Below, piece after piece: positions 44,869 to 58,800 of a stretch of DNA of 64,000 nucleotides (positions within the stretch are counted from its first letter, which is position 1; every line of letters starts with the position of its first letter). The translations under genes and the position numbers were made by a program. The notes beneath the pieces were generated by a model. That model worked only from the letters and a program-made list of their open reading frames with translations, had not been told where the DNA came from and made no database searches. The stretch covers positions 4,738,917-4,802,916 of the forward strand of contig CAXIPT010000006.1 in NCBI GenBank assembly GCA_964030475.1, written 5' to 3'. The stretch comes from Tethya wilhelma. Its lineage: Eukaryota; Porifera; Demospongiae; Tethyida; Tethyidae.

Positions 44869-46834
44869 CTGTGTAGCCTTGTTGTTGGACGATATTCAGT
44901 GTCCACCTATCTGCACTGTAGGATCCACTAAAGGATGACACTGGACCAAATCGGCCTTCTAAATACTCAAACAGTAGTTCAGCATTTCTACCATCTTTGT
45001 AAGCATATTTTAAAGTGTCATATGGCACTCTTTCCAGACTTTGTACAGACCCAGAATGAGTTACATTTGATGTATCCAAATAATAGGATCCCTGAAATAA
45101 TATAATATAGAGAGAATTATTACTATAATATTATGCAGTTAATGAAGTCCAAACACAATAATATTATACTGTGACTTATACCAGTAAGACTTTCTCAATG
45201 GTGACTCCACTGGTGATACTGAGGATCCAATTGACTGGTTCATACGAGACAAACACCAGCACCAATGGCCTGTACACCTGACCAATGACATTTATCCTAA
45301 CGTTAGTGTTTCCAGTGTTGTGAACTCTGAACCCAGTGTGACCATCTCCCTCATAGTTGCCAATCACATGGACATCATAGTTACAGTTTTGAGCATCAGC
45401 AAAACAGCTGTAGGTGGTCTGAGGCTCTCGGTCAAATGTTGGAGTACCAACTGCTGGTGAAGAGCCTTGTCTGATACGACACTCTCTACTCAGACCTGAA
45501 ATTAAGAGTCAGCACATGCAGCCTAGCAGCTGAGGTTTCACATGACACTAATAACCTACCAGCTGGGAAGGGATTGGAACTTGTTGGCAAATTACGACAA
45601 TTTACAGCTTTAATTGGTAGCACAGAATGAAGGAAAACACAATGATCAAATCAATTCATATAATCATCTTTGAAAGATGACATGCGTGCAGGTTGTAACT
45701 TGTAATGCATACCTTGTTGTTGTATATTCAGTGTCCATCTATCTGCTCTGTAGGATCCACTAAAAGATGAGACTGGACCAAATCGACCAACAACATACTC
45801 TAGAATCACATCAGTTTTACAGCCTCCTGTGTCACTACCATATCCACAAGGAAGGGTGCTATAGGAGCGCCTTTCTAGACTTTGTACCGACCCAGAACTA
45901 TAAGTCACATCAGAGTCGTTCAAAAAGAATGATCCCTGTAACAAAAATGTTACAATAATTAATTGCCATTCACATGCAGATGTATAGCTATGCCTATTAT
46001 ACTCACCAGTAGGACTTTCTCAATGGTGACTCCACTGGTGATACTGAGGATCCAATTGACTGGTTCATACGAGACAAACACCAGCACCAATGGCCTGATC
46101 ACTGGACCAACCACATTTATCCTAACGTTAGTGTTTCCGGATCTTGTTACTGGACCAACACCATGATTGTAATCTCCTTCATAATTGCTGATCACATGAA
46201 TGTCATAGATACAGTTCTCATTAGCCACACAGCTGTAGTTGGTCTGGGTCCGTCCTTCAAATGTTGGAGTCCCAACTGCTGAATTTGAACCTTCTTGAAT
46301 ACGACACTGCCCACTTATAGCTGTAGTAGATAACATAGTCATAATGTAGTCATATAGAAAAATCCTAGATAAGTTTCATTTTTCACTAACCAAGACAGGT
46401 ACAGTAGTCTCTCTCAGGGTTGTTGACACATCTACAGTAGCCATTAACACATTGTGAGCCAGTGCTGGAGCTACAGTGGTTTGAGGTACCAATACGTACA
46501 CATCGACTGCCAGTCAAACCACAAGCTAAGAATTAATACAGAATCATGGATAAATAATTATGAAAAGCTTATAATTGATTAATGTAAAGTGGCAATGAGT
46601 ATCATAAGTACCATACACATCTCCATGCAGAGATCTCAGAATAATAAATTATTATCATAATTGTTGCAATTACTAAATTTAATGCAAAAGTGTGTAGATC
46701 TCTAATAATTAACATACCATCTAGACTGTATACTATAATTTATTATATCTATACATACATGTGTTTTGTCCACTGACATTGGTGATCACCACCAGTATTG
46801 TAAGAACAGCACTCAGGTATAGAACCCTATCCAT
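44869..46834 (-). CDS. Receptor-like gene with two ectodomains but no TM/tail exon
   Basis: Seven exons: 46834-46759, 46525-46391, 46320-46007, 45935-45713, 45607-45560, 45495-45182 and 45091-44869; about 444 codons, all in frame. Signal peptide (MDRVLYLSAVLTILVVITNV), EGF-like module, ectodomain 1, a short 16-residue linker (NCRNLPTSSNPFPAG) and ectodomain 2 ending WTLNIVQQQGY. The last exon has a good donor (ACAG|GTTAGT), but there is no tail exon before the next gene; MITEs fill the space. If that intron is retained the frame ends two codons on (YTG stop), giving a secreted product. It could otherwise splice into the next gene's exons. Exons and introns 1-4 copy those of 40587-42994 (about 3.84 kb offset). 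Confidence 0.75.
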
Positions 46835-46999
46835 TAGTTCACTCTTGCATGGTCAAGTCTTGCTTGCATGTTTTGTCTCCGTTGATAATTGTTTGTTGAC
46901 GTATTTATATGAGTTACATTTCCCAAAAGCATTGATGGCTACAAACAAGCATTCCAAACTCTGAATCTGTTGTTAGCATGTTTTTATTCTTGTGAGCAT

Positions 47000-47796
47000 G
47001 TGTACACTATAGCTATAATAGTCGAAAGTGAAGGTAATTATAACTTGACTTTTTCGTGCATCGACCATTACGCAAAACTTTTGAAGTGACAAAATGTAGC
47101 GATACGAACATCAACGATAAAACAAATTTGCAAGAGATGAGATCATGGAATATGATGTGCATTTCAATAAAGGGACTTACTACTTACTATTGACTTACTA
47201 CTATTACATACATATGCTTTGTCCACTGACATTGGTGATCACTACCAGAATTGTAAAAACAGCACTCAGGTCTAGCCTGGACCCTATCCATCATCTTCAC
47301 CCTTGGTGTAGAATGATGATGTCAAAGTCCTGTTATAAAATACTATTATAGAATGTGAAATTCCGTATATAATTGTTTATTGTGGTATTTTATGAGTTAC
47401 ATAATTAATGGTCATTTCTGAAAGCTATACAAGCAAGCATTCCAAATTCTGAAGCTGTTGTCAGCACGTTTTTCCTTTGTGAGCATGCGCAGTGCCAAAG
47501 CACTGAATGATGTAACTTGATTTGTTAGCGCATCGACCATTACCCAAAATTATTGAATGATTTGAGGTAATAAAAAGTTACTAAGTACCCAAACCATAGA
47601 TAATATATATATTCACAAACCTAAGTGGTATCTACTTAATCATGTAATTTGTGCTGCACTGACCTAGCTTGTCTTTTTAAGAACGAACTTTAGTGTCTTT
47701 TCATGTAAACATGTTACATAACATGATACATAACCTCATCTTACTGTTTCTAAATTTTAGTACTACTAATAAAAAAAAAGATGACAGCTTAATGCT
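47000..47796. other. Intergenic; copies of sequence near 43200-43500
   Basis: Carries the duplicate of the 43300-43402 signal-exon remnant (about 47200-47300) and further AT-rich sequence; no complete gene. Confidence 0.6.
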
Positions 47797-48155
47797 TCAA
47801 TAATATGGTATGTTGCTTTCATAAGGTGGAGGGGGGTCAAAATTAGTTACAGGTGATTCTACTTCATTTATAGTGAAGGATGACCCACTGACGTAGCTAG
47901 GAGGGTCGTCGTACTCAGTGTAGGTGGTCTTCTCTCTTTCCACGGCTCTCACTCTCAGCACACAGGCAGCAGAGAGGATGACCACACCCAGGAGGAGAAG
48001 GAGGAGAAGGAGGGAGACAAACACTGACGTGAGGACAGTCCCAGTGGTGGAGAATGAACTGGAGGAGGAACCAGCTTGGACTTCTTCATCAGCATGATTA
48101 TCAAGATCGATATGATCGTGATCAGAGGAAACAGTCTGAGAACATTCTGTGATTG

Positions 48156-48186
<31 letters not shown>

Positions 48187-49493
48187 TTCTTTGATATAGA
48201 GTAGTTGTGTCTATAACACTGAGGTATTTGTAAGCCACTCTCTGTTGGTATGTGCACTTAATTTAACCTAGCTTGTTGCTGGACGACAAAAAAAATTAAT
48301 ATTCCTCGAAAACCATGGTAACAAAACGAGCTTGAGACACTATTTTAGGTACTCTTACCTTGTTGTTGTATAATCAGCATCCATCTATCTGCTCTGAAGG
48401 ATCCACTAAAGGATGAGACTGGACCAAATCGACCAACAACATACTCCAAGAGTTGATCAGTCTTTCCACCTTCTAAATCATTGCCATATCCAGTGGGAAG
48501 AAATGCCCGAGAGACTCTTTCAAGACTTCGTACAGACCCAGAGCTATAAGTCACATCAGAGTTGTTCAAATAGTACGATCCCTGAAATAAGAACATTGGC
48601 CATAAATTATGTAACATTTTACATGTAGAAAAGTGTATCTACACTCACCAGTAGGACTTTCTCAATGGTGACTCCACTGGTGATATTGAGGATCCAATTG
48701 ACTGGTTCATACGAGACAAACACCAGCACCAATGGCCTGATCACTGGACCAACCACATTTATCCTAACGTTAGTAGTTCCTGGGCTGTGAACTCCGAATT
48801 CGGTGTGACCATCTCCTTTAAAGTTGCCAACCACATGGACGTCATAGTTACAGTTCTCATTAGCCACACAGCTATAGTTGGTCTGAGTCTGTCCTTCAAA
48901 TGTTGGAGTCCCAACTGCTGAAGTTGATCCTTCTTGAATACGACACTGCCCACTTATAGCTGTAGGAAAATAATTGAGTTACGTACACTTCTCTAGGGAT
49001 TTTCCATCACTAACCAAGACAGGTACAGTAGTCTCTCGCAGGGTTTTTGAGACATCTACAGTAGCCATCCACACATTGTGAGCCAGTGTTGGAGCTACCA
49101 ATACAGTAGGTGCCAAAACATCTACTTATAGTAGAACCACAAACTATAGAGAAATGGAATACAGTCATTATAGTTATATAAACATAATAATGAACAACAA
49201 AAAAATTGATTTAACAATTTAGTATGGTATAATTATTATAATAATATATTTGCAAATTTGCACAAGCAAGAGTCTTAATTACTAGTATAGACCATAATAT
49301 ATCTCCAGACACCCAAGAATAGTTATTGCAGTCATTAAAGGGTTACTTTTAATTAACATACCATCTAGACTAGCCTAACTTGTAAACCACTATACTTGGC
49401 ACTTTTCTAGACTATACATATACCTGTGCTTTGTCCACTGACATTGGTGATCACTACCAGTGTTGTAAGAACAGCACTCAAGTATAGCATCAT
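47797..49493 (-). CDS. Receptor with one unnamed ectodomain, TM and PPPPY tail
   Basis: Five exons: 49493-49424, 49143-49015, 48959-48649, 48581-48359 and 48146-47797; 360 aa, frame closed. Signal peptide MMLYLSAVLTTLVVITNVSG; one EGF-like module (~24-66); one ectodomain (~67-244; YEPVNWILNITSGVTIEKVL, then GRFGPVSSFSGSFRADRW); an acidic Ser-rich stalk (SSDHDHIDLDNHADEE); poly-Leu TM; tail with EYDDPPSYVSGSSFT and DPPPPYES. This is the minimal and most complete form of the family, so it shows the core plan best. A (GT)n tract lies in the last intron (48161-48186). Confidence 0.85.
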
Positions 49494-49881
49494 CTTCACC
49501 CTTGGTGGCATAGAATGATGGTGATGTTGGAGTCTTGTATGCTTAACAAAACAATAGAAGGTGAAATTTGACTCCATTGATAATAATTGCTTGTTGCCAT
49601 ATTTTATGAGTTAGACTTCCCCATGCAAAGCATATGCTACAGGCAAGCATTCCAAATTTTGAATCTGTAGTTGATCAATAGTATGAAGTGACATAATGTT
49701 ACAACATCAACAATAAAAATAGATTTGTAAGAGATGAGTCTTAAGAGATCATGGAATGACATGGTGTGTATATGCATTTCAATAGTGTGCAATCGTAAGG
49801 TGATAAATAAAAAAAATTGCCACAATTCTACCTACAAGGCTGATTGCAGCAAACTTGCTAGCTAGCTAACTGTGAGCTCCA

Positions 49882-52800
49882 TCATACTTGGAACGTACTA
49901 CTAGCACTCAGGTCCTGTCCATTAATAATCTCAGGAGGTGGTGATCTTGACCCCGCTCTTCTTGGCTCTAAGCCGTACTCCTCTAAGTGGTGATGTTCAT
50001 TACTTGTCATAGACAAATCGGAAGAGTTAGTCAAAACATTGTCTGATTTCTTTGAAGAACTTGGCGAGCCTTTTTTCTTTGAGTACGGTGATCCTCCATC
50101 AATGTGGTCTCCAGGATCGTCAAAATCGTAAGTAGTTCTCTCTCTCTCGAGTTTATTAGTTCTTACTCTCATGACAACAATGAGGAAGCAGAGGACTATG
50201 ACACAGATGAAGACCAGTGACCCCACCCCTGCTGCCACTGCTGCTATGAAAATGATGGAAGGGAAGGGTGTGGCTTTGGCCTGGATTTCTGTGTGTGTGT
50301 ATGAGTGAATGTGAAAACCTTATTTACTACTAGTGCAGATGTTTGTGTGTGTGTACTCTCTCTCGATCTCTCTATCACACGCTACAAAGGAAGTTGTCTC
50401 ATGATCACAGGCCAGCCCCTTCTCTGTGAGAATAGTCTGGCCTGTCAGAATACAGCAGGAAGGATATGTTGGAAGCTCTATTCTGGCATTAACTGTACCT
50501 CCTTAGTAAAGCAAACACTTATCATGAGTGCTTGCTTGACATGTGTACAGTACATACCCATTTTGAAACTTATAGGCCACACAAAAGTACACAAAGGATG
50601 TAGTATGTGTGTAAGCAATCATAGTGGTCTTGTATGGCAATAAAAACAGTGTGATTGGTCCTCATGTAAGCAGTCCGTAAGGAGACCCACAGCACCACAA
50701 AACACCACCACGCTCCCCGTTCTACTTATGAGTAAATTAGCCACTTCCCTTCACTAAGGATTCAATCACTGACCACACTGATAATCAAATTACCTAATGA
50801 TCCAGGGGCATATTCCACATCGCCTCTGCCGGCGCTGTTTACAGCTGCTACTCCAACCACATAATCTCCTGGCTCTGAGACACCACTGATGTTCAGTGTT
50901 CTTGTGCTGTTGGTTGCAGTGGTTCGATTATTTAAGCTTTCAAACGAAGAGGGGCGCTCCCCTTGATGAAAGAATATGATGTAATGGTCGACAGGGGTCA
51001 TTACTTCAAAATCAACATCAGGTTCCTGAGCAAGTGTGTGTGCATACACGAGTCAAATGACTTGAAACATACATATTTAAACACATACTTTAACATTAAT
51101 GTGTATACTTTTGAAGTAAGATCATCAAGTGAATGTAGATGCAGTTGGTTGGATCAACATTGCCATCTGCCAATCCTACACACCAAACATCACAATACCA
51201 TTACAGGTGCACAATTTATACTGATTGAATTCTTCAAAAAAAAAACAACTTATCTTTGTAACTAACACAGGTTAGATCAAGATCAAACATAGAAGTCGTA
51301 GGAGGTATGGTAAACACCGTGAGTGAGAGTGAGGGCAGAGAGTGCACACACACATTATCCCAAAGGCAGTGGAGGTGGCAGAATCAACAATACCATAAGC
51401 AATGCTACAGTTGTGACTACGATAGCTATGGCCTAGCTAGCTACAGTCGGTGAACCAATTGTTCATGTACTACATACAAAGTGGTGTCCATCCTTCCACC
51501 CTTGCCATGTGACAACAATGATCCATGGAAATGCCTTCCTAAAGAGCCAACCATCAACAGGAAGGAGTAGCTACACGGGACGTACACACAACATAAACTA
51601 TAACCTCATGCACACACACACTGTGCACTTCAAGTTCAATATCATGGGGGAATGTTTAGGCTGTACTAAAAACTATTCTACATTCAAACTTTTCAAGAAA
51701 CGTACAATATCACAACCAACATAGAGACATACCCTCCACGTGACAATGATCACATGATCTCCATTCTCGTCCACTTCCAGGACGGCCTCCACCCCCTCGG
51801 GGGCCGGGGGTACGAGGGGGCTCATTGGTGCCACCACAACCGGCCTCGACTTTGCTCCCTCTCCAAAAGAGTTCCTCCCTGCAATTATCACCTCGTAACG
51901 AGCTCCGGGAGTCAACCGATGCAACACGGTACTGGTCCGATTGTCCTCCGTCTGAAGTTGAACGGTCTCGTCCGAACCAAGCCTCGTGACGTTGATATTG
52001 TAGCCCTCCAGGGGGGCATCGTCAGGGGCAGGGGACTTCCCCCAGTCGATGGTGACAGTTGTTAAAGTGTCATCGGACTGAATGGTGTTGGATATCGGGG
52101 CAATGGGAGCACCATCTGTGAGGGGGTGGGTGAGTGGATGGGTGAGTGAGTGAGCAAGTGAGCAAGTGATATTGTGTGTTGCATTAAATTTTGAGTGTTC
52201 AAAAACAAGGCTATTGCTTGTACATTTGTATTGTACTGCCAGACATAACAAATTAAGGAACCTTCAGCTTGCTCACACTTATACTGTAACATGAAAAATA
52301 TTGGCAATGATAGGTTTCAAAACTATAGTGTTCAACAAAGAGGCTACTGCTATATTATACTGATTTTGGCTTTAAAAAAGTTAATCTACCCATTGGCAAT
52401 GACTCCTTCAAAACACACTGTGTGTCCATTCAGTGAGAAGCAAGGGAAGGAAGCCCATGCTGTGCAGCAGTGGACTTGCATTATGAGGTACACTAATGGA
52501 GCCAAGCTGCTTCAAGTGGAGCAAGCCAAACAAAGGTCTGTAGATAACAACCCAGAGGAAGTGCCTCAAAAGATCACCATCAATTATACTCCAAACCACA
52601 CACATTTACTTTGAACCATACACACACAACCACCACCAGCTAGCAAACAACCCAGCATCCCAGTGCATCATATGAACACATCCTATTTGTATATCAACAG
52701 GACTATCACAAGAAGATCAGTTCCAGCCATGGCAGTATCTCTGAGTCAATACTGGGCCTATACTGTGGGAGCTGATGTTGATACAACCTGTTGTCATGCG

Positions 52801-55800
52801 GGCACCAAAAGAGAAATAATTATTGAATTTGCTCAGAGACAATTCATCGCAATTACGTATGTAGATAGTGTTCTACTCCATTACAAGTTCCCATAGCATA
52901 GATGCAGCACACTGCATGAATACAGTGAGCTCACCCACACACATACACTCACACACGATGCTTTTATAGTCCCTGAAATGACTGAATAGAAGCTTCAATC
53001 ACAGAATCAGATACGTGCCAAACCAAATACATTCAGCTGATTCAGCAATGGACAGACAAAGAGTGTCATACGTGAATGACTGTGCCAGCTACATGGACAC
53101 TACCACATGTGCTTGTTAACATGGACCATGACTCTAAAACATGTGCTAGCCACATGGAAGAACCTATAGAGTCCAAGTGCAGAAATAGTGCAGCCATTAC
53201 ATTTATTAAAATATATTTTCCAAAAGCCAATAAAATGAAAGCACCTATGGTGCACAAGCCTCGGCGCACTCATATAGCTAGCATGCAAAACAAAAATGAA
53301 TGACACAGTATATCAGTAAAGGAAGACCGTCATCATTGAGTATTGAGACCCAAGTAAGCTGGCATCTTGAAATGACCTGCGCAGCCCCATGCAATCAAGC
53401 CGGTACGATCAAGTTGAGCCAGCCTAGCTATAATCTATAGAACACTCACTTAAGACTAAAATTAATATCCATTGAACAGTGAAACTTTAACAGTTACACT
53501 GCAGATGCTTATTTATTTGAATGATAAATTATCTGACTGGCACTACTGATTCAGGCATCAGTGCAGCCTGAAGTTCACTCAAAACAACATACATGTATCT
53601 AAGATCAGTAAGATCATCATGATAGTTCCACAAAATGCTATCTTACTTGAGTTACGTGCCTGGACAAGCAGCCAAGATATCTAAACTGGCCCAGCACTCT
53701 TCCAGATCCTCCAAGCCTACTGTATTTCTAGATAACGCACACTACATGGGGTGTAATTGATGGGTGTGGTTTCGAAGCCTAAGCGCTCAGAGATGCACAA
53801 AAGCCTCAGATCTCAGAAACTACATTGTTTTGCAAGATTCTACACATCAAATTTCAAGATAATTTCGATTCATGAACGTAAGTACCTTCCATTGTGACTC
53901 TAGAGCTGCCATTCTTCAGATAATTTAGTAACAGACACACACACACACACACAAAACGACTACCGTAACCCTCTGCACGTGCTACGCACGCGCCGAGGCT
54001 TAACAAGTTAATTTTAGAGAAGAAGAGTTAATCGACATTCCATTAAGATGATGCCTGACCAACATGACATTAAGAATCTGCATAGCTAGCTACATCACTA
54101 CATACATAGGTACACAATGACCTACAACAACTGTATCAAGGTGGAACAGCAAGAGGTACAGAGGAGGGACTATATCATATGCAGGGAGGCTACGGGAGTG
54201 GCTTTAGGGGCAATCATATGGACTCCAGTGGAACAAGAAATCCATCTCAAACTCTGCCTACATTTTGCTCCCAGGCCTCCTGTGCCAATCATTGCATGCA
54301 ACCTACATACTCCTTTTCTTTTTGCTTTGTTGCACACTAAACAGCATCATGCATGCAGCCAATAAAATGCGATAATGAAAGCAGTTATGAATAAAATGGT
54401 AAAATTTTGAAGCATCTACACACAGAGATACACCCACAGAGATTGTCAATTAATTCATAACAACTAGGGACTTACCCCCAACATAAACGATGGCTTGACT
54501 GGTAGTAGCCACCCTGACACCATCTCTGATTACAGCACACCTCACAGTCGAGCCAGAATCTTGAAGCTCCACGGGAGAAATGAGCAGACCAGTGGCTATA
54601 CCATCGCTATTAGACAAAATATCATGTCTCTCTGGTGGAAAGTACATGTCAATTTCTTGAGAGTTCTTGAACACGGTCGAGTGTACTGCTATGGTGATGT
54701 CGCTGTTGTCTCTCAGCTCAACAGCCTCGCAACGAATGAGCAAGACCCCACTCATATAACCGTAATAATAGTCCTGCAAGTCTTCAACAAAATAGATGGA
54801 GTCATCGGTGCTATCTGTGAGAGTAAGTGTGTGTGGGATTGGTAAAATTATAACATGTGTGCTATGTGTATGTGTAGAAGTAAGTGCATAAGAGCTACCA
54901 TATTTATATGAGTACAATTAAAACCATGTTTGTGACAATGCTCTCTGGAATAGCCAATACAATGAGCTACATAGAGCCAACATAGAATGTACATGACAGA
55001 CAATGTGTAAACCAAGCACACATGCAGTATTGATACACAGACACAGCTGTGATATGCTAACACTGGAGCAAATTGCACAACAGGTTGTGTAAACTTGAAC
55101 ACACCAGTCTATATATGTGAGTACTGAAACCAACAGAGATCATTTAATGTCATCAAAAATGTCTCCATTCATTCACGACATGAACAGGCCAACACCCAAC
55201 AATACAGACAGACACTGGAACTGTAAAACTGTCGAGAAAAATCTCGACAATTTACAACAACGCTTCTTGTTTCAATAACCCGGTCACATAGCTACCTGCC
55301 CTTTATACACACAATCATCATAGTCCCAAGACCCACTGTACATACACACAAATAACTACGATAGGAACAGTATGCGGTATATGTAGCACCAAACCATTGA
55401 AGGTGCAATTTGAGAAGCTTCACTCTCTCGACTTCAGTGGCCAGTGCCTTTGAAGCTGTTTACCTACAGTGTACCATAGGCCCACTCCTATCAACACACA
55501 CACAGCATGTAAGGCAGTATGGTGCACACTGTGTGGTATGTTTGTGTATGTACAGATACAGAGGGCTGTTGTGAGAACACATAGAAAATGGCTGGGCCTC
55601 TGATGACCAAATTTGGTGATTTTAATAAACAATATTGACAGGAGAAGTGAGCAAACATTGGACAGATTGATGTACTACAATAGTACTTGATACTGGCAAT
55701 CAATTTACTATCACTTTGCTCTGGTAGCACTCAGTTTAATGGGCTGGTCTGTGTTTGTTTGCCATCAAGGTTGTCTCCCAGTCTAAACCATTCTCCTACA

Positions 55801-58800
55801 CATGTACGTATGGTACAGCAACAACACAGCTGTGACCCGCGGTCCCATATACACGTATAAGAGACCGTATAGATGTGCTGTTCACAAAAAAACAGATTTA
55901 GGAGAAATTTGGCAACTAACAAATGTAATCAATGACTCATCCAAGGGCAATCCAGTGTTAGGTACACAAAATGGTAATGTTTATATTCGCTGCAATAGCA
56001 TAAATAACTGAAGGCCAAATGGATACATAACCACGACAAAACTAACTTGAACATTATTGGCTACAAAATCAATATACTAGCTATAGGTGTATGTATGTAC
56101 ATGGGATAAAGGTAGCCTTGCACCCAGGCCTTCTCTGTGTGGTAAAGTTTAAACCTGGGGTATGTAGGCCTGGTAAACTTGTTATGTGAATGACTTCCCC
56201 AAAATTTAGCAATGAGCACTCTTAGAATGTGGGTCATTACTGTAAAAATAATCCACAATGGGCTAGCTGCCACTTGACAGTCACAAATTGCTCAAGTAAC
56301 TTTTTCTGTACTGATGTAAGAAGATAATTGTGTACTTTCAGTTCATTGTATTTTACTATTTGTCCCCAACATCCGTAGTTTGAAAATTTGGGAGTGTAGA
56401 ATTAAATGCAGTGAAACAAGACCTGGGAATGAGGCTAGGATGAGGCTATTTATTACTGGTATTGGGAGAAGCATACCTAGGATCACTGTACATGAGAATA
56501 TAGGTACATCTATCTCCTGGGAGATATACAATAAAGTGTATTATTGATTGTGTGCAATTACAATGTGATGCATTGTAGTGCTACAGTGTGCAGGATCATG
56601 TGGTCCTCCATTGCTGTTAGTGACACTATTACCATCCAATATCAACCCATACTAGGGCAATAGACACAGAGTGTGTGTGTGTGTGAATTGTGTTATGTAG
56701 CACTTTGAGATGTGTGAAAAAAGACATCTACATCTTGTAGAGCAATATCACATTAATAACAGTGTTGCTACTAACATTGCAAGGGATGGCATACACATGC
56801 AGGCTGCATAGAATTGTGCCCTATAAGGCTATCATAATGGTACAGCTACTCTATACCAAGCCTACACATTGGTTTGGTACTTCATCCTGGTTGCCATCAA
56901 ATTTTCCTCGAACGGTTTCCACTCTCTCTGAGAGTTTATAAATCATTGCTTCCCTCCCAAGACCACTTTCCAGTGAAACAAACAAGTTTGTTTTGGTTGC
57001 AGTTCTCATATCAGTTGTGAGTGTATACAGTAAACCACTTTATACTCCCTCACACACACACACACACACAGTCATTATCAGCTCCCATCACCCAACAAAA
57101 CACACCACATGAGAGCAAAGGAACCATTAGTCTATCCAGCTGTAGACCCTTTCTCTAACTCCTGATCAGCAACAAGAGATAGACTAAGGAACCATCTGCT
57201 TGTGAACACCATCACAAATTTTGATAGACAAAAACCAACAACAGCAGTTCCAATACAGTACACATCATGGGATGAGCCAGTATCAGTCGTTGCCGACCAC
57301 AGTTAGGTCAGCTACATGACACTTTAGGAAGTTTCACAAAACAAACTACATGTACTATGGACCATAATCTGTGATTGTACATTCAAGATAATCAGAATGA
57401 GGTTACTCCAAAAAAAATAGTTTGCATCTAACAATATACAGAGAAGGTAACCCTCTCAAAGACCCTAACACCACAGTTAATGTAAGTATCAGATATCACA
57501 CCATCTATAAAGTAAATGGAAGTGAACTATTCATATCAAATGTTAGATGGCTTGAGTGTAACATACTCGAGCAAAACCAGTTTTAGAAAGACCATGCAAT
57601 GGTGGGGTAAGGAGAATGCTAAGTTGCATACATTAAGTCATATAGGGTCCAGCACACACACACAGGTATGATGGTGGCCAAGGAGTATAAACAGTGTCTT
57701 TGAAGTTAGGAGTCAATTTGAGGTCATTAATCTAACAGGATTAAACAAGAGCATTAGTGTATAGCACAAAGAGATAAAGGATTAGCAAAGTTGGCAGTGG
57801 ACTGACCAGCTGGGAATAAACATAAATGCAATGTACTGGTCTCTCATCCATTAACCAACAATGATATTGAAAGCATGTTTCATAGTATGTATGTACCATT
57901 GAGTGGTCACAAGTTGAATCAAAACTTGTTCCTCTCTGAAAGTCGTCACAAGCTGGCGGTCCAGAGTACAGTGTGTGACCATTGTGGATGGATGAGAGGA
58001 TACTGTGAGCTCTACTGTGAAACTGTGTGCACACATACACATACTTTCAATAAGGAGGTTGGACGCTAGTATCATTACAAGTAAGGTGAAGCCAAGTGGG
58101 ACGATCCAAGCTCACACATAATCCCTTCTCCTTCCTAGCAAAGACCTTAACAAAAGTCCAGGCATAAATAATTCATTTATGCACTATGAGAGTAACTGGC
58201 TAGAGTAGGTGTTGGTGAATGTTGCATATTATGTTACAATGGACATAATGAATGTCCTACATACTCACAATGGGACTTGTACCTAGGGGTCACTGTGGCA
58301 ATAAAAATTTGCTAGTTTAAGGTCATGCACTAATAGCACAGAAAATACTTTCAGATATAATAATGGGTCATGCACTTGCAGCAAAAAAAAATTTTCCCCC
58401 CAGATATTATCTTGTATCCATAGCAATCACACACAGTGGCACTACTAATACTATGTTGGTGACATCGCACGAGGCAACAGATGGCACAGACAATGGCAGA
58501 GGAATGTCACTCCAGGGGAGAGAAAGGAAGTCGAGAAAAACACAAACTATCCAAAATAGCCTCTCCATTGTTGCACAAGATACTCCTGAGTCATGCACGA
58601 TGCCACGAAAACACACAAGCTCAGCATGCAAGCAACAGATGCCTCAAGTCATCGAGAAAGTATGCTAAACGGCAGTCAAATTTTGAAACAGTACACATAC
58701 ATAATATTTGAAAGAAAAACAATACATCATATTACATATTTGAATTCTAAACAAACCATCAAAGTAATAATTGATTCAAGTGTGTATTACTTGCTTAACC

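Noticed and set aside
52291..52896. Plus-strand frames in an intron of the Ig-FN3-FN3 gene (about 107 and 77 codons)
   Set aside because: No splice context, signal or recognised motif; they overlap intron sequence and may be chance.
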